A stretch of 18,360 bases of DNA, from the NCBI GenBank assembly GCA_027575805.1, contig JANBPU010000305.1, positions 1 through 18,360 on the forward strand, read 5' to 3'. Positions 1 through 8,608 of this stretch are shown here, in pieces. A program made the position numbers and the translations under genes. The number at the start of each line of letters is the position of its first letter. The first letter of the stretch is position 1. The notes beneath the pieces are model-generated. The model saw nothing but the letters and a program-made list of their open reading frames with translations. It was not told the DNA's origin and made no database searches. The DNA comes from Mycoemilia scoparia. Lineage: Eukaryota; Kickxellomycota; Kickxellomycetes; Kickxellales; Kickxellaceae.

Positions 1-1207
1 AAGATGTCTTCCAGAATTGGAGAGTCTATTTATAGAAAAAAAAACTGGGCTATCTTGTGACAGCTATGAGATTGTGAATTAGTCTCATCTTTTTCGGATA
101 ATCAGTTATAACCCCAAAATAAAAAGCACGTTCTGAAAACCTCGCTATTTTTGGCTAGTCTCTACTATTTTTTGGCTTATATTCTTTTTTTCAAAATAAT
201 AATAATCTAAGCCCAAGCTGAATTTTGGACAAGGTCATTCATAAATTACCAGAAAAATAAACACGTAATTTATACATACATTTTAGCTGGAGTTTTAGTG
301 ATTGCTGGTTGATATAAAAGGAAATGTCTTGGTACCCCTCTCTTTTAGAGGATACTTTGCCATTTACCTTCTCCCTCTTCAATCCAATTCCTTCTGACTG
401 ACGCATAAAATCCATAGTACTCAAAAACACTCAATTAATTCTTCAAACCCCCACCATTAGGTCAGATTTCACAAGGCTTTGAGCAAGATGGGTTCCCAGG
501 AGTTGGAATATCAAATGAATAATGATTGAGCCAAAATCTGATGAGGGACAATTTCTGCCTAACATAGATTCTATTACTAGTAAAATCAAATCCTCCCATA
601 TATGGTATTTGGCTTGAAAATAGTCTTGTTCTATCACAGGTCTTTTGTTCATCGAATAATATCCACCACAATCACATGTATAGCATTTTTTGCCTCACCA
701 ACGACGAAAAAAGGCTTTATAAAAAAGAGATTTACAACATGTGGTAGCTTGAATCTTTGGTCCCGCAAGAAAATGTTTTCATATAACAAACTCGTTGTGG
801 TACTGAAATGATATCTATGTGTGTGCATGAGTGTACACGACATATCTTGGGGGTTTTAACCTGTATTATCTGTGGGATTTCCTACCTCTCAAAACCGAGA
901 GAGAGGGAGATTAATTCATGCTTCTTTTATCCATATCCCAAGGATTATCCTTTGAGTGGTAATTATAGCTCACTAGGCACGCCAGCTGCCCTACATTGCT
1001 CTGCTTGTTTGATATGAATACGTATACATGCAGAATTCATTTAAAAGTTTTATTAAAAATGCGATAGAAAAAATGTATTTAAAGACCACATTTTCCATAC
1101 CATTTTGAATGCATTGTCGCTTACTGATATTTCCCTCAAACCATCACCAAGTACCACATCCCACACTCCTCAACGCTCGCAACTATTTGCTCGTCCAATT
1201 TCTCAAA
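1..1207. other. Left flank, no supported gene
   Basis: AT-rich sequence with only short open frames of about 60-70 codons, none with a recognisable product or good start context. The last 130 bases are the likely promoter and leader of the small secreted protein gene, with a TATTTAAAG box at 1076-1084. A minus-strand stretch around 400-355 reads as a short peptide ending in a GTAAAT donor-like site, but no partner exon can be assigned. The rest looks non-coding. Confidence 0.5.
1076..1084 (+). promoter_or_regulatory. TATA-like box of the small secreted protein gene
   Basis: TATTTAAAG lies about 125 bases before the ATG at 1208, which fits a leader of roughly 90-100 bases. This is assigned by motif and position only. 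Confidence 0.35.
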
Positions 1208-1477
1208 ATGAAATTCAATCTCAAGCTTGCTCTTATTGCTCTTACCATCATGGTATTAACCTCTTCCACCTCTTCATTCGCCCAGCCGATTCTTGATAGA
1301 CGTGGCATAATTGAAAATATTGACTGGACAGTTCCTCAAAACTGGGCCTTCCTGATTGCATACCAAGCCGCCTACCAGAAACCTGGATTCGATATGGTAG
1401 ATTTTATGGCCAAACATCCTTTGATACTATCGCCTACTTCTGGACCCACTCTCGGCGTCTCCACACATGCTGCATAA
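1208..1477 (+). CDS. Small secreted cysteine-free protein, unknown function
   Basis: This 89-residue protein is not one I recognise. The ATG at 1208 is preferred over an in-frame ATG at 1109 because it has the CAAAATG context and directly opens a classic signal peptide. That peptide has a basic start (MKFNLK), a hydrophobic core at residues 7-18 and a likely cleavage after SFA at residue 25. Four residues later comes an LDRR dibasic site (residues 29-32) that a Kex2-type protease could cut, leaving a mature peptide of about 57 residues. The mature part is aromatic (W40, W46, several Y and F), contains no cysteine and ends in THAA. Translation stops at TAA; an AATAAA-like signal lies near 1600. 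A secreted effector-like, cell-surface or peptide-precursor role is possible but is inference only. Confidence 0.6.
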   Translation: MKFNLKLALIALTIMVLTSSTSSFAQPILDRRGIIENIDWTVPQNWAFLIAYQAAYQKPGFDMVDFMAKHPLILSPTSGPTLGVSTHAA

Positions 1478-2129
1478 ACCACATCCGCACACCATGATTA
1501 GTTATGTATAGAGACTTAGCAATTAACAGCCATGGAGTCGATTTTATGTGAACGTTGTAGATTTCACGCGCGCGTGTATGTGTATGAATGATTTACAACA
1601 ATAAATATATTATATTGATTAGAGAAATATTAATGCGATTCTTTACAATTCTCTTGGATTTTAGTTTAGCATTTCTATTATTATTACTATTTAAATGTTT
1701 ATAAGGTCTTTCTATTTGTAAACAAGAAAAAAATATTTATCAGTCAATGCATAAAACCAGCTGGAAATTATCATTGAAATTCGTTCTTTTGAAAACATTT
1801 TACATCAGTTCAATCTACTCCTATATTATAAAAGTCTGTGGAATTAGTATATGGACAATAACTTTTGAAGGGCGAATACTTACTAGTAAAACTGGACACC
1901 CATTTGGCTGGGATTGCGCCTATAATCGTTGGTCACCAAAATGTACCCTTCATAAATTATCACCCATATAATATTAGAAATGTCGATATCGTAGTAGTAT
2001 ATTGGAAATCAGTGGCTATAATAATGATTAAATATCTATGTATAATTTAATTTTACTGCAATGATAGTAATATCAATAAATACTTTTCAATTCACTCTTT
2101 TATTATAAAAACAAGTATACCTTAAATCT
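1478..2129. other. Spacer between convergent genes, holds one MITE-like copy
   Basis: This region holds the 3' end of the secreted protein gene (AATAAA near 1600), the MITE-like copy at 1849-1969, and a stretch at about 1980-2110. That stretch is the 3' flank of the next minus-strand gene and resembles the flank of its paralog at 4038-4140. I see no coding sequence. Confidence 0.55.
1849..1969. mobile_element. MITE-like palindromic element, copy A
   Basis: This element of about 121 bases has imperfect 24-base terminal inverted repeats at 1849-1872 and 1946-1969 (core TAACTTTTGAAGGG against TAATTTATGAAGGG in reverse complement). The outer ends read TATGG...CCATA inside TA dinucleotides, as a TA target duplication would give. 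The internal block GATTGCGCCTATAATC is shared with the copies at 5583-5691 and 17645-17749. It encodes no protein; the short frames across it are artefacts. Confidence 0.6.
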
Positions 2130-3248
2130 CTACACAGCTTCTTCAAATTCATCCTCATTATCACTGGGACAAGGATAACTCTCCATATCAATCACATCAT
2201 CCTCATGTTCAGAAAGGTTACTAATTTTTTGAACATGATTAGCAAACTCTATTGATGACGTGAATTTAAGATGTCCCTGATGCTGATAACTCAATCTATT
2301 ACCAGTTGATGATGATGAGCCTACAACAGGGGCAACACCAACTTGCTGATCAGTGGATTTAGCTTTGCTGTTCAAAACATTTTTGAATGGGCTATCGTCC
2401 AAAAATGATCTGACATGTGAACGATTGATCTGAGGTTCAATTGAATTTTTAATCCAACGAAAATGTGCAATCCCTGCTGTTTTATGTTTACAAATATATT
2501 TAAAGACCGGGATTGACAAGATCTGGATTTTGTTAAGCAAGATAGTAAATTCATATGAAATTATATCTATTTCTCTACCACCATAATCTGCTGCTGCTGC
2601 TACTACGACTACTTCCGTTGCCACTGCCGATACAGCCTGCTTGGAACTTTGCAGATGTAAAATCATAACACAAATAAGAAGTAAATTTGCACTGGCATTC
2701 AACTGCCACAAACAAAACAATATTTCTATATATGCTCTGTTTTCGTCATTATGATAGGCAAGATAGGTTTCAACTTCATTGACAGTTGACTTGGCACCTT
2801 CATAAAGTTTTGATACCTGGCAGTTTATGCAAACATCGATGTTTTTATCAACACACACAAGTAGCCCAGATGCAATTGTCATCAGTTTAGGCGTATAGCG
2901 ATTTATGACCTCTTCATCACAATTAAACTCTTGGAGAAGAGCTGATGTTACGGTAATAAAGCCCTTGAAATAATTGATGACCTTTAGTTTATCGCTCTTA
3001 TCAAAGATAATGGCGGTGGTAGTGGTGGCAGCAGAAGGGTGCTTGTCAAAAGTTCCATATTGTTTGCCAATCATTCCATTGTACTTTGGATCCATGAGTG
3101 CAGTAATACTAGTAGCAGTAGTGGTATCAGCAGCATCAACAGAAGGATCAGTGGCTCTGAATTGTTGCTTTAGTCTTTTCCATATGTGCCACACAAGAAA
3201 CACAATTCCTACAAAAGGAGGAACCGAAAGAACTGGTATATATTCCAT
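2130..3248 (-). CDS. Membrane-anchored protein of unknown family (paralog 1)
   Basis: This is a 372-residue protein read from the first ATG at 3248; an in-frame stop lies just upstream at 3281-3279. Residues 10-23 (starting PPFVGIVFLV) form one N-terminal membrane segment followed by a basic KRLK, so it is probably anchored by its N-terminus. A Thr/Ala-rich linker follows, then a helical core at about 88-285 containing a second hydrophobic helix at 185-200. The tail is Ser-rich and then strongly acidic, ending in DNEDEFEEAV. I do not recognise the family. The core aligns with the neighbouring gene at 4268-5071 (residues 94-138 here with 41-85 there, no gap, 11 of 45 identical plus many conservative changes), so the two are tandem paralogs. 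It stops at TAG. The start context is weak, so the exact N-terminus is less certain than the core. Confidence 0.75.
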   Translation of the reverse strand: MEYIPVLSVPPFVGIVFLVWHIWKRLKQQFRATDPSVDAADTTTATSITALMDPKYNGMIGKQYGTFDKHPSAATTTTAIIFDKSDKLKVINYFKGFITVTSALLQEFNCDEEVINRYTPKLMTIASGLLVCVDKNIDVCINCQVSKLYEGAKSTVNEVETYLAYHNDENRAYIEILFCLWQLNASANLLLICVMILHLQSSKQAVSAVATEVVVVAAAADYGGREIDIISYEFTILLNKIQILSIPVFKYICKHKTAGIAHFRWIKNSIEPQINRSHVRSFLDDSPFKNVLNSKAKSTDQQVGVAPVVGSSSSTGNRLSYQHQGHLKFTSSIEFANHVQKISNLSEHEDDVIDMESYPCPSDNEDEFEEAV

Positions 3249-3431
3249 CAAGTATGCGCTTTGCAATCTCTGTATGTGTTATACAGGAGAAATGAAGCAA
3301 TGGGTTGGTTGAGAAAGAGAGATGAAGTACGTGTGTGGAAGGAGGTGAGTAGGCTGTTGTTGTTGTTGGCAACAAGGGTTGGGAAAAGTGAAAGGAAAAA
3401 TGATGGATCAAGATTTTGGCAAACAGCGAAA

Positions 3432-3442
3432 GGTTTATATAG
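3432..3442 (-). promoter_or_regulatory. TATA box of paralog 1
   Basis: On the minus strand this reads CTATATAAACC, 184-194 bases before the ATG at 3248. The second paralog has a near-identical TATATATAAACC at almost the same distance from its start, which supports both assignments. Confidence 0.5.
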
Positions 3443-3647
3443 ATTTTCAAACATACATGTACAAACCTGACCACAAAAAAATAAATTTACTTCCAAGTAT
3501 ATATTTATTTGAAAGTGTTTGTTGGAATAGATATTTTCAGGTGCCAAAGCAAACCACCATAATCATACACTTTGGATTTACAAAAAAGGATGACTTTATT
3601 TGACCCAAAGTTGCGATGATATTTTTTGTAAAAAATAAATTTGAAGC

Positions 3648-3648
<1 letters not shown>

Positions 3649-3678
<30 letters not shown>
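3649..3678. repeat. (TG)15 microsatellite
   Basis: An uninterrupted dinucleotide run of 30 bases lies in the upstream region of paralog 1. It is simple-sequence DNA, likely variable in length, and no function is visible. Confidence 0.9.
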
Positions 3679-3680
<2 letters not shown>

Positions 3681-3812
3681 TCTTTGTATTAGTAATTACA
3701 AAAAATCGTAATATCAAAATAATTATTTACATTTTTATATCTGATACAAAGTATAAAATATTTATGATTTCCAAAAGGCTAGTTGACGAAATTTTATTAG
3801 TGATTAGTCAAA

Positions 3813-3834
3813 AATAGGTCTTCAGGTTTTGGCC
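3813..3834. repeat. 22-base segment shared with 17788-17809
   Basis: This begins AATAGGTCTTCAGG and ends TTTTGGCC. It matches 17788-17809 with two differences. Both are preceded by ATTAGTGAT in the flanking 20-30 bases. The second copy sits just beside a MITE-like element, so this may be a remnant of a longer dispersed repeat. Confidence 0.5.
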
Positions 3835-4267
3835 TAATCATGAGCCATTTGCTATGCAATCCTTTGGAGGGAAGTCATTTTGCCCTGGGCCTTGTGAGCT
3901 TTGACCAGTTGATCACCTCTATCACTACTAATATTATTCTTATAAGAAAGAAAATGAATGTTGGGGCAAAAAATTACATAATAATGCCATATTACAAGGA
4001 AATTAGGATGTTGCAGACATGTTCTTGTTGTGTGAATCTATCGATATGGTGCTCCTCATTATGATGATAGTTTATATCCCATGTATAATTTAACTCTACA
4101 ACAATAGTAATGGCTTTTCAAATTATCTCTTTATATTGCAAAAAATAAAATTATAGAATAACAAAATAAAACCACCAAATAACCTGTAGAAAATAGTAAC
4201 ATGGAGAAAGAGGATGGCTAAAGATAAGCTTCTTAGAACCCAAATTTTGAGCGACCAAGTAGCAGCT

Positions 4268-5071
4268 TCAAGTATCCAGTTTACTCTTGAGATTGTAGCA
4301 AAGAAAAAAATGGTTACCAAAACTGGATAAAGAGTTAAAGTAAGGATCCTGTGACTCATTTGAATCTATGGTAGTAGATGCAGTGTTCTTTCCACCAAGC
4401 TTGAGATATGCTTTTTCAAAATAATCTGAAAGATTAATTTCTCTGCCATCAGTGTAGAAACATATCTGCTTAAACAACTCACTGACATAATCACGATTTT
4501 CAACAAGGCAAGATGGTACTTCCTTGTTATCACAAAAGTAACCAAAAATATCAGTTGTCAAATCATTGATGTCGCAACATAGCTTATCCCACACCTCCTT
4601 CTCTCTTTTATTCGGGATCTTGGTGTACTCTATAACAAAAAAGCGAGCAAAAATGCAACTTGCCCCATTGAATGATTCTGCCAAAGCAGATAGCATCCCA
4701 AAGGTTGTCGGTTCATTTTCCCCTTTCTTACAGCCAGCAATATAATCTCTAGCCTGCTTAATAAGCTTATCACCATTTATATGGAGGCTTGAGAGCTGGC
4801 TTCTGGCTACATCACTTTCAATGAGCTTTTTGCCACATTTTATCAACTGGTCAACAACCTTCATCAGGGAAACTGTATGGAGGTCGATAAGTTCCTTGGT
4901 AATATTGTACTTTTCAAGTTCTGTGTATACTCTTGCTAGATAATCCATGTAGAACTGGATAAATGCTTGCTTGGGATTGGATGATGTGGCAAGGTTCATA
5001 GCCAAATTGGCAGGAGTTAGCTCCTGTTGCTGCGGTGCTTCAGGGCTCTTGAAGAAAGTAGCTACCAACAT
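4268..5071 (-). CDS. Soluble-looking protein of unknown family (paralog 2)
   Basis: This 267-residue protein has no recognised family. It is predicted to be mostly helical with several cysteines (C79, C114, C139, C165-166, C180, C188, C204). Residues 41-85 align without gaps to residues 94-138 of the gene at 2130-3248. Later blocks also match (Q-x-S-x-x-L near residue 92; F-x-Y-x-C-x-x-K near 176-183), so the two are tandem paralogs. Unlike its partner it has no N-terminal membrane segment. The ATG at 5071 is the first after a TATATAAACC box. However, the 12 codons before it align with the partner (KYTG against KYNG) and sit behind a strong acceptor-like TTTTTTTCTTTCCAG at about 5126-5112, so an upstream exon is possible. 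The 3' end is also uncertain: a hydrophobic alternative last exon could be reached by splicing 4284 to 4184. Confidence 0.65.
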   Translation of the reverse strand: MLVATFFKSPEAPQQQELTPANLAMNLATSSNPKQAFIQFYMDYLARVYTELEKYNITKELIDLHTVSLMKVVDQLIKCGKKLIESDVARSQLSSLHINGDKLIKQARDYIAGCKKGENEPTTFGMLSALAESFNGASCIFARFFVIEYTKIPNKREKEVWDKLCCDINDLTTDIFGYFCDNKEVPSCLVENRDYVSELFKQICFYTDGREINLSDYFEKAYLKLGGKNTASTTIDSNESQDPYFNSLSSFGNHFFLCYNLKSKLDT

Positions 5072-5244
5072 TTCCCCAGTATACTTTGTTTCCTCAGGAA
5101 TAGTCTGGAAAGAAAAAAACTTGGTTTGTTGTTTGGATAATTTTGTGCTTTTCTTGATAACTTGAGTTGCTATAATATGTGTTGGATCAGGTGAATGTTG
5201 TAAAAAATAAATAAAGTTTATATTGGTTTTAGAGCAGGGCGTGA

Positions 5245-5256
5245 GGTTTATATATA
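5245..5256 (-). promoter_or_regulatory. TATA box of paralog 2
   Basis: The minus strand reads TATATATAAACC, about 175-185 bases before the ATG at 5071. This matches the TATA element and spacing of paralog 1. Confidence 0.5.
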
Positions 5257-5582
5257 CTTTTTAAGCATTCAAATTTGGCTATTGAAAATTTCTACCACCA
5301 ATAAATATGCTTGTGTATGTTTGTATATAATATTTTCTACAACCTATAGCTTTTTTAACAGTTGTAAATTTTGTATGCCAATTTTTGGGGATGGCTCTTT
5401 ATCAATTGCTTTGAATCTACAAAAACAATTTAGTGCTAAAAACATGATGACATAATGGGAAATTTTCTTATAAATATCTGTGTGTGTATTTGCAAAAATT
5501 TACAATTTTTTATAATTATTTGCTGAAAAATTGTAATACAGGTGATAATGTAATCATGGTCACTATTCAAAGCAAGCACTTA

Positions 5583-5691
5583 CAAATGAGTGATTATTTT
5601 TGGAGGGTGACTATTTGATAATCAACTGTGATTGTCCCTATAATCATTGGCAGTCTCCAAACGACACCCCTCAAAAATTGTCACCCATATG
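5583..5691. mobile_element. MITE-like palindromic element, copy B
   Basis: This element is about 109 bases long. Its terminal inverted repeats at 5588-5609 and 5665-5686 match at 17 of 22 positions. The internal block TTTGATAATCAACTGTGATT is identical to the reverse complement of the copy at 17645-17749. The two copies agree at roughly 88 percent over the first 65 bases, compared by eye. It is non-coding. Confidence 0.65.
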
Positions 5692-5923
5692 CAGTTTTAA
5701 CTCAATCTCTATTGTAAACCACCTCACATCGATAAACAAACATACAAATAAAAATAGCACCACAAAAAGACTACTGCTATTCACTTTGGCTACACGACTA
5801 TTGTGTTACTGGTGTTATTCGATGAAAAAAGACTGACTCAATAATATAATATAAATGTGAGTGATGTAATAGTTATAATAGTAGTAAAATCCTTTGTAGT
5901 AAGAGCTGCTCTATAAAATTTGT

Positions 5924-7500
5924 TTAGATACGCATCCATGACATTGATCCACGGATTCTGTTATAGTCTGGGAGACCGCTGATAGAGCCAACACCAACAA
6001 CAGCTACCTCCTGGTCCCAGAGGTGATCAGAGGCAGCCTTGCGGACCTGTTTGGCATCAATGGCATCAATGGCCTTGGCGATCTGAGCAGGCTCAAGGCG
6101 CTTGCCGTGAGTCAAAAGCTGGCGGCCAATGTCCTCGGCAATGGCGGTGGTGCCATCAAGGTTAAGGAGGAGAGATGCCTTGAGTTGCTGCTTGGCACGC
6201 TCGACCTCGGCCTCGGTCACGTTGGTAGAAAGGCGAGACCACTCCTTGAGTGTGAAATGGACGAGGTCATCGAGGTGGGTGACGTTCTCAGAGACAAAGT
6301 AGGTACCCCAGAGACCGGTGTCGGAGTAGGATGTGTTGAAGGACATGAATGAGTTGGCAAGCTGGTACTTGGCAACAGTCTGGGACAGACGGGAGCTGAC
6401 ATTGTTGGGGGCACCAAGGGTGCGGTCCCAGTTGCCAATCAATGACTGAAGGGTGAGCATGGTGAAGTAGTTGGGGTGTGTCCAGCCAACACCCTCAACT
6501 GCGAGAGCAATGTAGGCCTGGGGAATGTCCTCATTATGGATACGGAGATCTGAGCCCCAGAAGCGAGGGGGGGTGGCATGGCGGGTCTTGAGAGCAACAG
6601 GATCAGCACCAGTCTTCAGGGATCCAAAGTTCTTTTCAGCCAGCTTGACAAGCTCTTCGTGGGAGACAGCGCCAGCACCAACAAGGACCATGCGGTCAGC
6701 GGTGTAGTTGCGCTCAATATACTTTTGAAGGTCGCTCTTCTGGATCGACATTATGTTTTCGCGGGGACCAAGGATAGTATATCCAAGGCTGTTACCCTGA
6801 TAGGCTGTGGCATGGAGGTGGTCAAATACAACTTCTTCCATGATCTTCTCAACCTCCTGCTGCTCGCGCAAGATCACATCACGTTCGCGCTCGATGGCCT
6901 GCTCGCTAAGGGTCGAATTCTGGAGGATGTCAGACAATATCTCGACAGCCTGAGGAACATCCTTTTCAAAGGCCTTGGCGTAGTAAACGGTCTGCTCTCG
7001 CGATGTGTAGGCATTGAGGTGGGCGCCCATGTTTTCAATCTGCTTTTCAATATCGTGCTGGCCACGCTTCTGTGTACCCTTGAATGCCATGTGCTCAAGG
7101 AAGTGGGCGGAACCATTGTCAGTCTCGGTCTCGCTTCTTGAACCTGAATTGATCCACACGCCAACGGTGGCAGTCTTGACACTGGGGTTGTTTTCAGTGG
7201 CAATGGTAAAGCCGTTGGAAAGCGTTGTGACCTGGGTTGTGCTAGAAGCCTGGGGTGCTACTGACGCAAAGCGGGCAACCTGGCGGCTTGGGACTGAGCG
7301 GAATAGCTATTCACCACATAAACATGTTTCAAATTCAATTTGGATTATTGCAATTTTGTTAGGTGGGGCGGCATAAAGATAGTGGCGGGGGCAAATTATA
7401 TGCTAATCAATCAACCACATTCAGTTGAAGATTTATTCATGGCAAGTATTAGACTTTAACGAACCTGCTTGGACAAACCTGCTCCTCTGACAAAATTCAT
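5924..7500 (-). CDS. MAS1: Mitochondrial processing peptidase beta subunit
   Basis: This is the catalytic subunit that, with the alpha subunit, removes presequences from imported precursors in the mitochondrial matrix (M16 zinc metallopeptidase). There are two exons: 7500-7465 and 7306-5924. The intron at 7464-7307 (158 bases) has a GTTCGT donor, a CTAAC branch-like site near 7360 and a TAG acceptor. An in-frame stop at 7309-7307 forces this split. The product is about 472 residues, close to the yeast (462) and animal (489) forms. The N-terminus is an Arg-rich, acid-free presequence (MNFVRGAGLSKQ, then RSVPSRQVARFA). The zinc motif HFLEH lies at residues 80-84 and the distal zinc glutamate at 160 in VILRE, so the enzyme should be active. 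The start has the CAAAATG context. Codons end in C or G far more than in neighbouring genes, fitting high expression. Confidence 0.95.
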
Positions 7501-8180
7501 TTTGCTACTCTTAAAGAGGCTGCCAATTAACCGATTGAAATTTATATAATAAAAGCTTAGATTAGTGGCCAATTTTGCGAGAAGGACAAGGGTTTTTTTG
7601 AGTGTAATATAGCAATAACAGGAAAAGATACCAACCTTTTTTTATTAAAATAATAAAATAGACAGAGCGGACTATGTCTTAAAAATAAAAAGTCAAGAAC
7701 AAGGAGAGAAAAGAGAGTAACTTGTATGATCGAAACGGCCAAAAGATGCTGTTCTCTGTAGTAGTATGATCACTTGTTTTATGATAACAGCAGGAGCCCT
7801 AGGAAGGGGTTTTGCTAATATCCCTGTGTGATAAGGGGGCAGCAGCACACTCACACACCAATAAATAACCCCTCAATCAATCAGGCTGGTTAGTGAAATC
7901 AAGAAAGCCTAATGATTTGATCTAATTCCGCGGAACATACTTTGATTAATTTTCTTATCCCATTATAAACTAAACAAAAGACTAAATGCAACACGTCAGC
8001 AATACAAATATATTGCTCAAGTTAGTTTTTGAGCTTTACTCTCTTTCTCACCCACTCACTTAGCTTTGTACAGTTTGCTTTTCTTCAATTGACCTAACTA
8101 ACCTTTCCTCTACACACTTGCATTTTTAAACCAGAAACTTCCTCCGCTCCATACACACACATACACCCATTTTTTGCAAA
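7501..8180. promoter_or_regulatory. Divergent promoter region of MAS1 and SEM1
   Basis: This 680-base region separates two genes read outward. A minus-strand TATA-like TTATATAAA at 7541-7549 serves MAS1. For SEM1 there is a weaker TATAAAC at 7964-7970 and a CT-rich leader from 8040 without ATG. CTAACTAAC at about 8093-8101 followed by a CCAG near 8133 could mark a 5' leader intron, but I found no clear donor. A perfect 10-base palindrome TTCCGCGGAA lies at 7926-7935. No yeast-type proteasome box (GGTGGCAAA) is visible. Confidence 0.5.
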
Positions 8181-8608
8181 ATGACTGACAAGCCTGTAGA
8201 AAAGAAAGAAACCGAATCCACCACTAAGTCCAACACCACCACTGCCGAACAGAAACCAACTACTAATGTACCACGGCTAGGCATACTTGAAGAAGACGAC
8301 GAATTTGAAGAATTCCCCAAGCAAGCCACCACCGAATCATCAAATGGAGACGAAGAAAATGCTGAAGAGGACCTGTATACTTGGGATCTAACATGGGAAG
8401 ATGCTGCCACCGAGACCAAATTTGCTGATATTCTAAAGTGAGTATTTCTTATAAATGCTGCTATTGGTATCCATAAGGCGTATACTTTTTTGTCTGTTCA
8501 ATGCTAATGCGCTTATTCTTTTATGGATTGATTTCCCAAATATATGTATATATTTCTTGTAGAAAGGAGCTTCATAAGAATAGCGGTGATATGGATATTA
8601 CCCTATAA
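8181..8608 (+). CDS. SEM1: Sem1/Dss1, 26S proteasome lid and mRNA export factor
   Basis: Sem1/Dss1 is a small, intrinsically disordered acidic protein. It tethers subunits of the proteasome lid (Rpn3-Rpn7) and also works in the TREX-2 mRNA-export complex and in homologous recombination. There are two exons: 8181-8437 and 8563-8608. Unspliced, the frame would stop at once at TGA 8439-8441, but the junction is a clear GTGAGT donor with a TTCTTGTAG acceptor and TGCTAATGC branch-like site near 8502-8510. Splicing adds 15 residues that complete the expected C-terminal helix (ADILKKELHKNSGDMDITL). The product is 100 residues. Two acidic clusters at about 37-46 (EEDDEFEEFP) and 57-64 are followed by the diagnostic W68/W72 segment YTWDLTWED. 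The N-terminal 30 residues are polar and Thr-rich. Start context is CAAAATG. Confidence 0.93.

Larger units (their letters stand above)
3249..4267. other. Spacer between the two paralogs
   Basis: It holds the promoter of the upstream-facing paralog (TATA box 3432-3442), a (TG)15 microsatellite, a 22-base segment shared with 17788-17809, and the 3' flank of the second paralog (about 4038-4140). No independent gene is supported. The last 130 bases might contain an alternative final exon of the second paralog. Confidence 0.5.
5072..5923. other. Spacer with paralog 2 promoter and a MITE-like copy
   Basis: It contains the leader of paralog 2 (no ATG on the minus strand between 5265 and 5071), its TATA box at 5245-5256, the MITE-like copy at 5583-5691, and the 3' flank of the mitochondrial processing peptidase gene. 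No membrane-segment exon for paralog 2 could be found on the minus strand from 5460 to 5112. Confidence 0.5.

Noticed and set aside
808..1017. A 69-codon plus-strand open frame with ATG
   Set aside because: No recognisable features, poor start context and no clear promoter; length is within chance expectation for this region.
5600..5836. Similar short peptides (LIINCDC...) encoded at two places, here and at 17538-17732
   Set aside because: The similarity follows from the MITE-like repeats in the DNA; frames break outside the element and the third copy does not keep the frame.
6023..7376. Several long plus-strand open frames (up to 187 codons) opposite MAS1
   Set aside because: They are antisense shadows of a GC-rich coding region, with no recognisable products and no good start context. 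The minus-strand MAS1 protein explains the sequence fully.
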